64,000 nt of DNA from Hymenobacter sp. BT18 (GCF_012273015.1 NZ_CP050954.1:2830001-2894000), one strand, 5' to 3'. Positions 1-9,388 are shown, counted from the first letter of the stretch. Program-made: numbers and translations. The notes: generated from the letters alone by a model not told the origin.

Positions 1-1721
1 AAGACTGGGTAAAGATTGCCCAGGAAATGAAAGCCAGCCTCACCGACGCCGTTATCGACTCGGCGCTGCGCGACAACTGGGCGCCCCAGATCTACCGCCT
101 GCACGGCCCCGAAATTGCCGCCAAGCTCAAGAGCCGCCGCGACCTGCTGCCCCAGCTGGCCGCCGACTACTACGAGGTGCTGGACAAAGTGGTGGAAGTG
201 AAAGGCTCTGATAAGCGGGAGCAGTTTGAAGTTCAGCGCCTGCCCGGCAACAAAACCCGCGTCACGGTCACCAAAATCAACAAGGAAGGGGAGCGGAGCA
301 AGCAGCTCTTCGATAAGACCTTCGATGGCGATGTGACCAAGGATATCCGCATCTACGGCTTTGCCGGCAACGATGTGTACCGCGTCACGGGTGAGTCGAA
401 AGGCGGGCCCGTGGTGCGTATCATCGGCGGCATAGAGCGCGACTCCATAACCGACAACTCCCGGGTAGGTGGCCTGCGCCACAAAACGCAGATCTACGAC
501 GCCGATACCAGCAACGTCATCAACGTGGGCAAGGAAGCCCGCCTGCGCCTGGAGCCCGGCACCGAGGTAAGCCGCTACGACCATCCCAGCCGCGCCGACC
601 GCAAAGACTACAAGCTGCCTTACTTCGGCCCAGCCCTGTACTTCGGCTACAACATCGACGACGGCCTGTTTGTGGGGGGCGGCGCTACCTACCGCACCTA
701 CGGGTTCCGGCGGGAGCCATTTGCCACCGAGCAAACCCTGGCCGCCAACTATGCTCCCGGCCGCCAGGCCTACAACGTGCGCTATACTGGCACCTTCACC
801 GATGTCATCGGCGACCTGAACCTGAACATCAACAGCCAGCTCTATGGCCCGCAGCTGCTCTACAACTACTTCGGCAAGGGCAACGACACCCGCAACGTGC
901 TGCTGGACTCCGACGATGAGCGCATCACCAACCGCCAGATCAACAACACGTACCGCATCCGCTTCTCGCGCTTCAACTTCGCGCCCATGTTGGAAAAGGA
1001 CGTGTTCAGCTTCCTGAAATTCGGCTTTGGTCCGCAGTACGACCAATGGCGCATCAGCCGGGAGGACCTGGGCCAGCAGCTCCAGCAGGGTATTGATGAA
1101 GGCTACACCGGCGCGGCATCCGGTATCCGGCCTTCCGACTTTCAGATGAACCGCTACCTGGGCGGCAAAGCCTACCTGAACCTCGATGCCAGCTCCTCGC
1201 CCAAGAACCCGCGCATTGGCCTGCGCTGGTACAACTCGGCGGAGTACAACCGCCAGCTCAACGGCGAAAAGCTCCAGTACGGCCGCCTGGCCTCCGAAGT
1301 ACGCTTCTACCTCTCGCCCAACTTCCCCTTCCAGCTCACTTGGGCCGGCCGCATCGGGGCCAACCGCAACCTGGGCGACTACCGCTTCTACCAGGCCAAC
1401 ACCCTGGGTGGTACTACTAACCTGCGCGGCTACCGCCGCACCCGCTACGCCGGCCGCTCGTCGGTGTACGCCAACGGGGAAGTGCGCGTGCAGCTGTTCA
1501 CTTTCAACGCTTACCTGGTGCCTGGCAAGTTCGGCATCCTGGGCCTGGCCGATGCCGCCCGCGTGTATAGCTCCCAGGATCAGCGTACCGGCCTGAAAGC
1601 CTTCCACACGGCCGTGGGCGGTGGGGTGTGGGTAGACGTGCTCAAGCAGGCCGTCATCAATGCCACCTACTCCGTGGGCGAGGAAAACCTCGTCTTCGTG
1701 GGCTTCGATTTTCTGTTCTAA
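1..1721 (+). CDS. BamA/TamA-like outer-membrane beta-barrel protein, C-terminal part (5' end outside window)
   Basis: The reading frame is open at the left edge (frame beginning at base 3), so only the C-terminal 570 or so residues are present; the first in-window ATG at 27 is unlikely to be the start. The first 190 residues are a beta-rich soluble region that includes a short GFAGNDVYRV stretch. From about residue 200 on, repeated aromatic/glycine strands alternate with long loops and the chain ends in a phenylalanine (GFDFLF), the usual end of an outer-membrane barrel. The NTLGGTTNLRGYRRTRYAG segment resembles the loop-6 RGY region of surface-antigen (Omp85) barrels. In Bacteroidota such barrels are often fused to an N-terminal metallophosphoesterase; that part cannot be seen here. 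Role beyond outer-membrane location is unknown. Confidence 0.8.
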   Translation, partial: DWVKIAQEMKASLTDAVIDSALRDNWAPQIYRLHGPEIAAKLKSRRDLLPQLAADYYEVLDKVVEVKGSDKREQFEVQRLPGNKTRVTVTKINKEGERSKQLFDKTFDGDVTKDIRIYGFAGNDVYRVTGESKGGPVVRIIGGIERDSITDNSRVGGLRHKTQIYDADTSNVINVGKEARLRLEPGTEVSRYDHPSRADRKDYKLPYFGPALYFGYNIDDGLFVGGGATYRTYGFRREPFATEQTLAANYAPGRQAYNVRYTGTFTDVIGDLNLNINSQLYGPQLLYNYFGKGNDTRNVLLDSDDERITNRQINNTYRIRFSRFNFAPMLEKDVFSFLKFGFGPQYDQWRISREDLGQQLQQGIDEGYTGAASGIRPSDFQMNRYLGGKAYLNLDASSSPKNPRIGLRWYNSAEYNRQLNGEKLQYGRLASEVRFYLSPNFPFQLTWAGRIGANRNLGDYRFYQANTLGGTTNLRGYRRTRYAGRSSVYANGEVRVQLFTFNAYLVPGKFGILGLADAARVYSSQDQRTGLKAFHTAVGGGVWVDVLKQAVINATYSVGEENLVFVGFDFLF

Positions 1722-1774
1722 TCCACCGTGCGGGGCTGGTCAGTTGGCCGGTTTCGCCCTTTTAGTTGCCTGTG

Positions 1775-2875
1775 ATGCTATTGAATGTTGCCAAGCGAAG
1801 TTGCCCTGCTGTCCTACTGACGGCCAGTCTGCTGACGGCCGGGCCGCTGGCGGTGGCGCAGGTATACCCGCCACCCGCTCCACCGGCTACCGACACCCTG
1901 GCCGCCGACCAGGTAGGCCGCGACCAGGAGTTTGCCACACCCTCGGTGGTGGGCATGGGCCCCAGCAAGGGCCTCGTGTTTCACTACGAGCGGATGCCGC
2001 GCTTCAACGTATCCTCCGACAGCAAGGTGGGCACCGTGACGGACTACAAGGGCGAGGCCACCAAAAACGCCCGCCTCATCATCAAAGGCTACATCCCGTT
2101 TCTCAACCGTCCGCACCTGAAAGTGGTGATGGGCATCAATTATGAGCGGGAAGAGTTCCAGTTTGCGCCCCCAGCCAACTATCAGTTTTACCAGAATATC
2201 GAAGACAAAGGCCTGAAGGTACTAGGCGCCCAGCTGGCCGTTATCCGGCCCGTGAATACCGTGAACTGGTATTTGTTTCGGGTGAAGGGTGAGCTGAACG
2301 GCGACTACACATCCTCGGAGCTGGGCATCAAGGATTACCTGAAAGTATCCTCGGAATTTGTGTACGGCTGGAAGCGCAGCCCGCAGTTTTCCTGGGGCCT
2401 GGGCCTGCAGCTCGGCTATACCTTCGGACGGCAAAGCATCTACCCGGCCCTGCTCTACAACCGCACCTTCAACGATAAATGGGGCGTGGAAGCCCTGTTC
2501 CCGGCCCGCGTGACGGTGCGCCGCAACCTCTCCTACCGGTCCCTGCTTTTTGCGGGCTACTCCGTGGATGGTCTGAGCTACAACATCAAGCTGCGCGAGC
2601 CTATCACCAACGCGGAAGGCCAGCAGCTGCGCACCCTGGAGCTGCGCGAAACGGAAGTGCGCGGCCGCCTGCGCTGGGAGCGGGAAATCTACGACTTCCT
2701 CTGGTTTGGGGTAGAAGGCGGCTACCGCTACAACTACGCCTTCGACGCTTTTGACCGCAGCAATAATGACCGGCGCAAAATCATTGACTCCAAGCTGGCC
2801 AGCGCCCCCTACGCCAGCCTGGAGCTGTTCATCGTACCCCCGCGCAAGTTCCTGAAAAAGACCCTCAACAAGTAA
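1775..2875 (+). CDS. DUF6268 family outer-membrane beta-barrel protein
   Basis: A 366-residue protein with a cleavable signal peptide (hydrophobic core, then AVAQVY) followed by amphipathic beta strands rich in Tyr, Phe and Gly. Its overall pattern is that of the DUF6268 outer-membrane proteins common in Bacteroidota; no enzymatic motif is visible. The start is taken at ATG 1775; upstream TTG (1766) and GTG (1772) codons are in frame but add nothing. It follows the BamA-like gene by 53 bases on the same strand, so the two may be co-transcribed. A 25-bp perfect hairpin lies just after the stop. Function unknown; the family assignment is from memory of the sequence pattern. Confidence 0.75.
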   Translation: MLLNVAKRSCPAVLLTASLLTAGPLAVAQVYPPPAPPATDTLAADQVGRDQEFATPSVVGMGPSKGLVFHYERMPRFNVSSDSKVGTVTDYKGEATKNARLIIKGYIPFLNRPHLKVVMGINYEREEFQFAPPANYQFYQNIEDKGLKVLGAQLAVIRPVNTVNWYLFRVKGELNGDYTSSELGIKDYLKVSSEFVYGWKRSPQFSWGLGLQLGYTFGRQSIYPALLYNRTFNDKWGVEALFPARVTVRRNLSYRSLLFAGYSVDGLSYNIKLREPITNAEGQQLRTLELRETEVRGRLRWEREIYDFLWFGVEGGYRYNYAFDAFDRSNNDRRKIIDSKLASAPYASLELFIVPPRKFLKKTLNK

Positions 2876-2891
2876 GCCCAACTGTATTGCC

Positions 2892-2944
2892 CTACTACGC
2901 AACCGCCCCGCCGACAATGTGTCGGCGGGGCGGTTGCGTAGTAG
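2892..2944. terminator. Perfect 25-bp hairpin between convergent genes
   Basis: Arms 2892-2916 and 2920-2944 are exact inverted repeats around a 3-base centre. It lies between the stops of the DUF6268 gene and ppk1, so it probably ends both transcripts. There is no clear U run on either side. Confidence 0.7.
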
Positions 2945-2954
2945 TGAGGACCGG

Positions 2955-5036
2955 CTATCGGCGGGTGCTCCGCTTCTTCAGGTAGGCGTAGGTAGCCGTT
3001 TGCGCCTGTATGCGGGGCGCGGCGGCGTCAGCCTGGCCAATGAAGTGGTTATGGAAGTCGCGGGACTTCACGTTGTCCTGGCGCTGCAGGTCCAGCAGGT
3101 CGCGCACTTCCTGGCGCACGGCGGGGTCGTAGAGGGGGAAGGCCACTTCCACGCGCCGGTCGAGGTTGCGCACCATCCAGTCGGCGGAGGCCACATACAC
3201 CTTTTCCTCGCCGCCGTTGCCGAACACGTACACGCGGGCATGCTCCAGGTAGCGGTCCACGAGGCCCCGCTGCTGCAGGTTCTCGCTCTGGCCCGGCACC
3301 TGCGGCACCGCGCACGAAATGCCCCGAATCAGCAGCTCCACCCGCACGCCAGCCTGGCTGGCATCGTAGAGGCGCTGAATCATGCTCTCGTCCTGCAGGG
3401 CGTTTAGCTTGAGAATGATGTAGGCATCCTTGCCGGCCTGGGCCTGGCGGATTTCCTCGTCGATGAGGGCAATGAGCTTTTCGCGTAGCTCAAACGGGGC
3501 TACCAGCAAATGCTCGAACCCCGTTTGCGGCACCCGGTCCACGAAAAAGCGGAACACGCGCCCAACTTCGTGGGTAAGTCGCTCATCGGCCGTGAGCAGG
3601 GCGTGGTCGGCGTAGATTTCGCTGGTCACCTCGTTGAAGTTGCCGGTGCTGAGCATGGCGTACTGGCGGGAGCGGCCCTCTTCTACCCGGGTAATGAGCA
3701 CCAGCTTGCTGTGCACTTTCAATTCCGGCACCCCGTAAATGACGTTGGCGCCAGCGCGCTGCAGCTTCTCGGCCCACTTGATGTTCGATTCTTCATCGAA
3801 GCGGGCCTTCAGCTCCACGACCACCGTCACCTGCTTACCGTTTTTCACGGCCTTGAGCAGGGCCTTGGCTACTTCACTCTTTTCGGCCACCCGGTACAGC
3901 GTAATGCTGATGGCAGACACGGCCGGATCCTGAGCGGCTTCGCGCAGCAGGCGCAGCACTAGGTCGTAGCTCTGGTAGGGAAAGTGCAACAGGTGGTCCT
4001 GCTGAGCAATAGCAGCTAGAAAGGAGCCAGTGCGCGGCAGGGTAGGATGCTTTAGCGGGGGCTGGGGCACATATTTCAGCTGCGTCAGGCCCAGGTCGGG
4101 AAAGCCGAAGAAGTCGCGGAAGTTGTGGTAGCGGCTGCCTTCTACCAGCTCACTGGCGTCGATGTTGGTTTTTTGCTGCACGGCCCGCAGCACCTCGCGG
4201 GGCATGGCCGGGTCGAAGAGCAGACGGGCGGGGTAGCCGGTTTCGCGCTTCTGCAGGCTGCTCTTGATTTTGGCCAGCAGGTTGCCCGACACCTCCTCCT
4301 GAATATCCAGCTCAGCATCCCGGGAAATCTTGATGGCGTGCACCTGGACGCGGCCGAAGCGGGGAAACAGCCCCTGGGCGCAGCACCGGATAATGTCGTC
4401 CAGAAACATCACGTAGCGTTCCTCGCCCTGGTCGGGCAGGCGCACGAACCGGCCCCCGTGGCGCTTGGTGGGCAATTCCATCACCAGTACCCGCTCGTCG
4501 TCCTCGCCCTTCTTTTTCTGCAGGGGCTGCGTGAGGAAAAAGGTCAGGTACACGGTCTGATCTTTCAGGAACAGGTGGTGCAGGGTGTCGTCGAGGATGA
4601 TGGGGGAAAGCAGGTCCTGCACATGGTCGCGGAAGTACTGCTGGGCCCACTGGCGCTGCTCGTCCGAAAGGTCGTGCTCGTTGATCAGGTGGATGTGCTG
4701 GGCGCGCAGCTCCGGCAGAATCTGGTTGCGGAACGTGTCGCCAAACTCCTGCTGCTGGCGGCCGACTTCGGCCAGCACGTGCTTGAGTTGCCGGGCCGGG
4801 TCTTCGCCCAGCTTGGCCAGGGTTTTCTTTTTCAGCTTCAGCAGGCGGCGGATGGTGGCCACGCGCACCTTGAAGTACTCATCCAGGTTAGACGAAAAAA
4901 TGGCCAGGAACTTCAGCCGCTCCAGCAGGGGTACCTCGGGATTCTGAGCCTCCTGCAGTACGCGGTGATTAAACGAAAGCCAGCTCAGCTCCCGGTCCTG
5001 AAACCGGGGCAAAGTGGAAGTAGGCTGGTCACTCAT
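2955..5036 (-). CDS. ppk1: Polyphosphate kinase 1
   Basis: A 693-residue cytosolic enzyme that makes inorganic polyphosphate from the ATP gamma-phosphate. It starts with the family signature RELSWLSFNHRVL near residue 15. The autophosphorylated histidine lies in KVHSKLVLIT at about residue 440, followed by YAMLSTGNFN. The second conserved histidine is in LEHARVYVF near residue 600, followed by ASADWMVRNLDRR. Length matches PPK1. The start ATG at 5036 is 25 bases after the sixA stop on the same strand, which suggests a sixA-ppk1 operon. A convergent hairpin follows. No sign of damage. Confidence 0.97.
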   Translation of the reverse strand: MSDQPTSTLPRFQDRELSWLSFNHRVLQEAQNPEVPLLERLKFLAIFSSNLDEYFKVRVATIRRLLKLKKKTLAKLGEDPARQLKHVLAEVGRQQQEFGDTFRNQILPELRAQHIHLINEHDLSDEQRQWAQQYFRDHVQDLLSPIILDDTLHHLFLKDQTVYLTFFLTQPLQKKKGEDDERVLVMELPTKRHGGRFVRLPDQGEERYVMFLDDIIRCCAQGLFPRFGRVQVHAIKISRDAELDIQEEVSGNLLAKIKSSLQKRETGYPARLLFDPAMPREVLRAVQQKTNIDASELVEGSRYHNFRDFFGFPDLGLTQLKYVPQPPLKHPTLPRTGSFLAAIAQQDHLLHFPYQSYDLVLRLLREAAQDPAVSAISITLYRVAEKSEVAKALLKAVKNGKQVTVVVELKARFDEESNIKWAEKLQRAGANVIYGVPELKVHSKLVLITRVEEGRSRQYAMLSTGNFNEVTSEIYADHALLTADERLTHEVGRVFRFFVDRVPQTGFEHLLVAPFELREKLIALIDEEIRQAQAGKDAYIILKLNALQDESMIQRLYDASQAGVRVELLIRGISCAVPQVPGQSENLQQRGLVDRYLEHARVYVFGNGGEEKVYVASADWMVRNLDRRVEVAFPLYDPAVRQEVRDLLDLQRQDNVKSRDFHNHFIGQADAAAPRIQAQTATYAYLKKRSTRR

Positions 5037-5061
5037 AAAAAGCGAAATGTGGCGGGCTAGG

Positions 5062-5559
5062 TTAGCCCTTGTGGTTTTTGGGCGCGTCGAAGAAGTAGTA
5101 CTCGGCGTTGGTGCGGTCGAGGTCCTGCCACCGGTCGATGCTGAACTTCAGGCACACGACGGCCGCCGTGGGCATTTCCGGAATGGGGCTCGGGGAAAGC
5201 AGGTTGGCAAAGTCCGTGATGGTGTTGTTGTGCCCCACCAGCAATGCCGACTCCGCCTCATCGGGAAAGGCGCGTACAATGGCCAGCAGCCCCAGCGGGT
5301 CGGCGCGGTAGATGAGCTCCTCTACCTGAATTTTCTCGTGAGGGTACTGTACTTCCTTGGCTACCAGGGCCGCCGTGCTCAGGGCCCGTACCGCCGTGCT
5401 GCTAATGAGCAGATCCAGCTGAATCTGGCGCCCGGCCAGGGCCCGGCCCATGGTGGGGGCATCGTCGCGGCCCCGGTCGTTCAGGGGCCGGTCGTGGTCG
5501 GAAAGGTCGTCGAAGCTCCAGCTGGACTTCGCATGGCGCATCAGGTACAAGGTTTTCAT
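5062..5559 (-). CDS. sixA: SixA-like phosphohistidine phosphatase
   Basis: A 165-residue histidine-phosphatase-superfamily protein. The RHG-type motif is LMRHAKSSW near residue 6, with the second catalytic histidine in VGHNNTITDF. SixA-type enzymes remove phosphate from phosphohistidine on signalling or phosphotransfer proteins; the substrate here is unknown. ATG 5559 is chosen because the family begins MKTLYLMRHA; a longer open frame to 5703 would run through the hflX terminator. The gene lies 25 bases upstream of ppk1 in the same orientation, an arrangement that suggests a link to phosphate or polyphosphate metabolism (inference). Confidence 0.88.
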   Translation of the reverse strand: MKTLYLMRHAKSSWSFDDLSDHDRPLNDRGRDDAPTMGRALAGRQIQLDLLISSTAVRALSTAALVAKEVQYPHEKIQVEELIYRADPLGLLAIVRAFPDEAESALLVGHNNTITDFANLLSPSPIPEMPTAAVVCLKFSIDRWQDLDRTNAEYYFFDAPKNHKG

Positions 5560-5643
5560 AAGCAGCAGGGAGGCGTGTCGCGCTTCTTTACTGTTGGCCT
5601 TGGCAAATGGTTTTCTCCCCGGCGAAAGAATGCCCCGAAAATA

Positions 5644-5671
5644 AAAAGACCCGCGTGGAGGCGGGTCTTTT
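5644..5671 (-). terminator. Rho-independent terminator after hflX
   Basis: 11-bp perfect arms (5644-5654 and 5661-5671) around a 6-base loop. Read on the minus strand the hairpin ends in a T run, and it lies downstream of the hflX stop and upstream of sixA. The rest of 5560-5808 shows no gene. Confidence 0.8.
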
Positions 5672-5808
5672 CTGGGTGAGTGAGCTGTGGAATAGGGAGG
5701 CAATAAACCCCGTGCTGCAACAACGGGGCCGCTAAGAACGCAAATTCCCGCCGATAAAAATACGGGGGGCTAACAAAAAGCGAATTTTCGCATTTCGGGT
5801 AAGCTCGG

Positions 5809-7146
5809 CTATTGCTCGTCTTCCCAGGCCGCCCCGGTCTGGCCCGGAAACCGCTGGGCATGCAGGGCGCTGATGTGGCGCACCAGCAGGGCCCGCAGCT
5901 CATCGATATTGGTGCGCTCCTTGGCCGAAATGAAGATAACCGGGTCGTGAAGCTTAGCCATGTAGGTTGCCTGCAGCTGCTCCAGCGTGGGCCGGGGCAC
6001 GTGGTCTTCGTCGGGGTTCATGCCCTCAAAGCCCTCGTGCGGCTCGGTGCTGGCTTCGGTGTTGTACTGGTCAATTTTGTTGAAGACGAGCAGCATGGGC
6101 TTATCGGCCGCGCCAATGTCCTTGAGTGTGTCGTTGACGACGGCAATGTGGTCTTCGAAGGCCGGGTGGGCAATGTCCACCACGTGTACCAGCAGGTCGG
6201 CTTCCCGAATTTCGTCCAGTGTGCTTTTGAAGCTTTCAATCAGCCGGGTGGGCAGCTTGCGGATAAACCCAACGGTATCGGAAAGCAGAAAGGGCGTATT
6301 CTCCAGCACCACTTTGCGCACGGTGGAGTCGACGGTAGCGAAGAGCTTGTTTTCGGCAAACACGTCGGCGCGGCTCAGCAGGTTCATGAGGGTGCTCTTG
6401 CCCACGTTGGTGTAGCCCACCAGGGCCACCCGCACAATGCCCGTGCGCGACTTGCGCTGGGTCTGGCTTTGCTTGTCCAGCTCCTTGAGGCGCTCCTTCA
6501 GAAAGTCAATCCGCTCCCGCACTACGCGGCGGTCCGTCTCAATTTCCGTTTCCCCCGGTCCACGCTGACTTACGCCACCCCCGCGCTGCTTGTCCAAGTG
6601 CGTCCAGAGGCCGGTGAGGCGGGGCAGCAGGTACTGGTACTGGGCCAGCTCCACCTGCGTGCGGGCGGTAGCCGATTTGGCCCGGCTGGCGAAAATGTCA
6701 ATGATGAGCAGGGAGCGGTCCACGATTTTCACCTGCAGCTCGGCTTCCAGGTTGCGGAGCTGGGAGGGCGAGAGGTCATCATCGAAAATAACCATGCTGG
6801 CCCCGCTGTGCTGCACGTAGGCCTTGATTTCCTCGAGCTTGCCTTCGCCTACAAACGTGCGGATATCGGGCTTTTCGAGGCGCTGCACGAAGCGCTTGGT
6901 CACGACGGCACCGGCGGTTTCGGTGAGAAAGGCCAGCTCATCGAGGTATTCCTGAGTGAGGGCATCGGCTTGGCGCTTGTCGGGCACGGCCACCAGCACG
7001 GCCGTTTCCTGCTGCTGGGCGGTTTCGTAGGTGGCGTCTTTATTGCCCTGGGCCAGAATACGGCCGGCGCGGCCTTTGGCAGTATCTACAGCGCCGGGGT
7101 GGCGGGTGCTATTTTGGCGACGTTTGGAGGCGGGTTTATTGGCCAT
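5809..7146 (-). CDS. hflX: GTPase HflX
   Basis: A 445-residue P-loop GTPase that binds the large ribosomal subunit and rescues or splits stalled ribosomes in studied bacteria. The N-terminal HflX domain (about residues 45-150) includes GEGKLEEI. The linker region carries the diagnostic RGPGETEIETDRR. The G1 loop GYTNVGKST is near residues 243-251, followed by DTVGFIRKLP (G3) and NKID (G4). The first 45 residues are a basic, variable extension. ATG 7146 is the first start. A small cytochrome gene lies 74 bases upstream on the same strand. Confidence 0.96.
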   Translation of the reverse strand: MANKPASKRRQNSTRHPGAVDTAKGRAGRILAQGNKDATYETAQQQETAVLVAVPDKRQADALTQEYLDELAFLTETAGAVVTKRFVQRLEKPDIRTFVGEGKLEEIKAYVQHSGASMVIFDDDLSPSQLRNLEAELQVKIVDRSLLIIDIFASRAKSATARTQVELAQYQYLLPRLTGLWTHLDKQRGGGVSQRGPGETEIETDRRVVRERIDFLKERLKELDKQSQTQRKSRTGIVRVALVGYTNVGKSTLMNLLSRADVFAENKLFATVDSTVRKVVLENTPFLLSDTVGFIRKLPTRLIESFKSTLDEIREADLLVHVVDIAHPAFEDHIAVVNDTLKDIGAADKPMLLVFNKIDQYNTEASTEPHEGFEGMNPDEDHVPRPTLEQLQATYMAKLHDPVIFISAKERTNIDELRALLVRHISALHAQRFPGQTGAAWEDEQ

Positions 7147-7220
7147 ATGCGTGCGGGAGGGTTTAGGGAAAGAGGTGAGCGGGTACTACGAACGAGGACA
7201 GGGCGGCTGCCGGAGCAGAG

Positions 7221-7562
7221 TTACTGCAGGGTAAGTGAGTAGGCTGCTACCTGCTCAATCTGCTCTGGGCTAAGCTGATTTTTAAAGGCAGGCATGTTGC
7301 CGAGCCCGTTCGTCACCATGTACACGCGTCCGGCCTGATTCAGGTTGCTTTTGGTGAGGTCGTGGGCCCCATTCAAGCCGCGTTTGCCGTCGGAGCCGTG
7401 GCAGAGCGCGCAGTTCTGCTCAAATAAAGCCTTGCCGGGCAGCAGAACAGCCGCCGTGGTATCGGTGGACGTCTGGTAGCCCGGCTCCTGGCCGTGGCAG
7501 GCGCCCAGCAGCCCCATGCTCAAAAGCAGCAGCCAGGAAGTGCGGGAGAAGAGAATCATCAT
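7221..7562 (-). CDS. Small c-type cytochrome lipoprotein
   Basis: A 113-residue single-haem protein. Residues 1-22 form a lipoprotein signal peptide ending in the lipobox LLGAC (Cys22), so the protein is probably anchored on the periplasmic side. Haem is attached at CALCH (residues 51-55). The likely distal ligand is Met90 in LGNMPAF. The start is ATG 7562 (or the adjacent ATG 7559); longer frames would overlap the divergent glycosyltransferase promoter. It probably carries electrons between membrane complexes, but the partner cannot be told from context. Confidence 0.88.
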   Translation of the reverse strand: MMILFSRTSWLLLLSMGLLGACHGQEPGYQTSTDTTAAVLLPGKALFEQNCALCHGSDGKRGLNGAHDLTKSNLNQAGRVYMVTNGLGNMPAFKNQLSPEQIEQVAAYSLTLQ

Positions 7563-7636
7563 GACGGGAAACAACGTAAGGCGGCGCAAAGTAACCGAAA
7601 CAATGCGGCAAGGCCGGGTAGCCCGCCGCCAACGCC

Positions 7637-7644
7637 TACCTTTG
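7637..7644 (+). promoter_or_regulatory. Putative Bacteroidota -7 box (TACCTTTG)
   Basis: TACCTTTG matches the Bacteroidota sigma-A -7 consensus TAnnTTTG, 23 bases before the glycosyltransferase ATG. No good -33 TTG box is seen at the expected spacing. Confidence 0.5.
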
Positions 7645-7667
7645 CCGTCCGAACTTTCCTTTGCTGC

Positions 7668-8792
7668 ATGCGCGTCGCTATTGTTATCAACACCTCCTGG
7701 AATATCTGGAATTTCCGTCGTAGCCTGGTAAAAGCCCTGCAGGCCGCAGGCCACGAAGTGCTGGCCATAGCTCCGCCCGACGATTATTCGGCGCGCCTGG
7801 AAACCGAGCTGGGCTGCCGCTACGTGCCCATTCTGATGGAAAACAAGGGCACCAATCCCGTAAAGGATGCCCTGCTTACGCGGCAGTTCTACCAGGTATA
7901 CCGCCGCGAGAAGCCCGATGTGGTGCTGCAGTACACCATCAAGCCCAACATCTACGGCACCCTGGCTGCCCGGCTGGCCGGTGTTCCCAGCGTTAACAAC
8001 GTCTCAGGGCTGGGCACGGTATTTATCGTGAAAAACCTGGTGAGCAAGGTAGCCCTGGGCTTGTACCGCTTTGCCTTCCGCTACCCGCACCGCGTATTTT
8101 TCCAGAACGACGACGACCGGCAGCTGTTCCTGCAGCACGGCCTCGTGCGGGCCCGCATCACCGACCTGCTGCCCGGCTCCGGCATCGATACCCGGAAGTT
8201 TCAGCCGGCCCCCGTATTCCAGCGCCAGCAGCCCTTCACCTTCCTGATGATTGCGCGGGTGCTCTACGAAAAGGGCGTGGAAGAGTATTTCGAAGCCGCC
8301 CGCCGGGTGCGGGAGGCCATGCCCGGCACCCGCATTCAGCTGCTTGGGGGCATCGATGAGAGCGGGGGAGTGGGCGTGAAGCGGGCCGTATTTGAGCAGT
8401 GGCTGCAGGCCGGCAACGTGGAGTACCTGGGCACTTCCGACAACGTAGCTGCCCACATTGCCCAGGCCGACTGCGTGGTGCTGCCTTCCTACCGCGAGGG
8501 CACGCCCAAAACCCTGCTCGAAGCCGCCGCTATGGGCAAGCCCATCGTCACGACGGATGTGCCGGGCTGCCGCGAAACCGTGGAGGACGGCGTCAACGGG
8601 TTCCTCTGCGAAGTGCGCAACGGCGCCGACCTGGCCGAGAAGATGCTGCAGGTGCAGGGGCTGCCGGATGCGCAGCTGGCCGAAATGGGCCGCGCCAGCC
8701 GCCAGCTGGCCGAAGAGAAATTCGACGAGCGGATTGTACTGGAAAAATACCTGCGCGTGGTGGCGGAAATAGGCTCGCGCCGCAAGGTCTGA
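7668..8792 (+). CDS. GT4-family glycosyltransferase (PglA/WbpT-like)
   Basis: A 374-residue two-domain GT-B enzyme that probably adds a sugar to a lipid-linked glycan at the inner face of the membrane. The N-terminal acceptor domain has MRVAIVINTSWNIWNF and QYTIKPNIYG; the C-terminal nucleotide-sugar domain has LYEKGVEEYFEAA and EGTPKTLLEAAAMGKP followed by TTDVPGCRETV. These features resemble GT4 enzymes that transfer N-acetylgalactosamine or similar sugars; donor specificity cannot be assigned. ATG 7668 is chosen because the Rossmann strand begins there. rfbC follows after 53 bases, so the two probably form an operon for a surface polysaccharide. Confidence 0.9.
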   Translation: MRVAIVINTSWNIWNFRRSLVKALQAAGHEVLAIAPPDDYSARLETELGCRYVPILMENKGTNPVKDALLTRQFYQVYRREKPDVVLQYTIKPNIYGTLAARLAGVPSVNNVSGLGTVFIVKNLVSKVALGLYRFAFRYPHRVFFQNDDDRQLFLQHGLVRARITDLLPGSGIDTRKFQPAPVFQRQQPFTFLMIARVLYEKGVEEYFEAARRVREAMPGTRIQLLGGIDESGGVGVKRAVFEQWLQAGNVEYLGTSDNVAAHIAQADCVVLPSYREGTPKTLLEAAAMGKPIVTTDVPGCRETVEDGVNGFLCEVRNGADLAEKMLQVQGLPDAQLAEMGRASRQLAEEKFDERIVLEKYLRVVAEIGSRRKV

Positions 8793-8845
8793 AGCCGTTT
8801 CTTGTTTGGCCTTTTCTCATCTTTGCGACCTACACTTTCTTGCGC

Positions 8846-9388
8846 ATGGAAATCAAGTATCACGCTCTGGCCGGCATAATCGAACTAACTCCGCGGCTGT
8901 TTACCGATGCCCGCGGCTCCTTTTTCGAATCGTTTAATGCCCGGCGCTTTGCTGAGGTCGGCATAGAAGGCGACTGGGTGCAGGATAACCAGTCCCTCTC
9001 GTCGCGGGGAGTGTTGCGGGGCCTGCATTTCCAGCGCCCACCCTACGCCCAGGCCAAGCTCCTGCGTGTGGCCTCAGGCCGCGTGCTGGACGTGACGGTA
9101 GACTTGCGCCGCAACTCGCCCACCTACGGGCAGCACCTGAGCGTGGAGCTGGACGCGGAGCGCTGCAATATGCTGTACGTGCCCGTCGGCTTTGCCCACG
9201 GTTTCCTCACCCTGGCCGACAACACCCGCTTCATCTACAAGTGCAGTGACTATTATCAGCCTTCCGCCGAAGGTGGCCTGCGCTGGAACGACCCCACGCT
9301 GGGCATTAGCTGGGGCTTGGAGGAGCCGGTGGTTTCCGAGAAAGACGAAGTACTGCCCTTCCTGCGCGACTTCGAAAGCCCGTTTTAA
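8846..9388 (+). CDS. rfbC: dTDP-4-dehydrorhamnose 3,5-epimerase
   Basis: A 180-residue cupin-fold epimerase of dTDP-L-rhamnose synthesis. The catalytic histidine is His61 in RGLHFQ, with Lys71 nearby; Tyr131 occupies the position of the catalytic tyrosine (TRFIYKCSD), and VPVGFAHGF precedes it. ATG 8846 gives the usual family start. The other rhamnose genes (rfbA, rfbB, rfbD) are not in the window. It follows the GT4 gene by 53 bases. A palindromic repeat begins 23 bases after its stop. Confidence 0.95.
   Translation: MEIKYHALAGIIELTPRLFTDARGSFFESFNARRFAEVGIEGDWVQDNQSLSSRGVLRGLHFQRPPYAQAKLLRVASGRVLDVTVDLRRNSPTYGQHLSVELDAERCNMLYVPVGFAHGFLTLADNTRFIYKCSDYYQPSAEGGLRWNDPTLGISWGLEEPVVSEKDEVLPFLRDFESPF

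Noticed and set aside
1660-2145. Plus-strand frame overlapping the end of the barrel gene and the DUF6268 start
   Set aside because: It overlaps two well-supported genes in another frame, and its product is a low-complexity Gly/Arg/Pro string.
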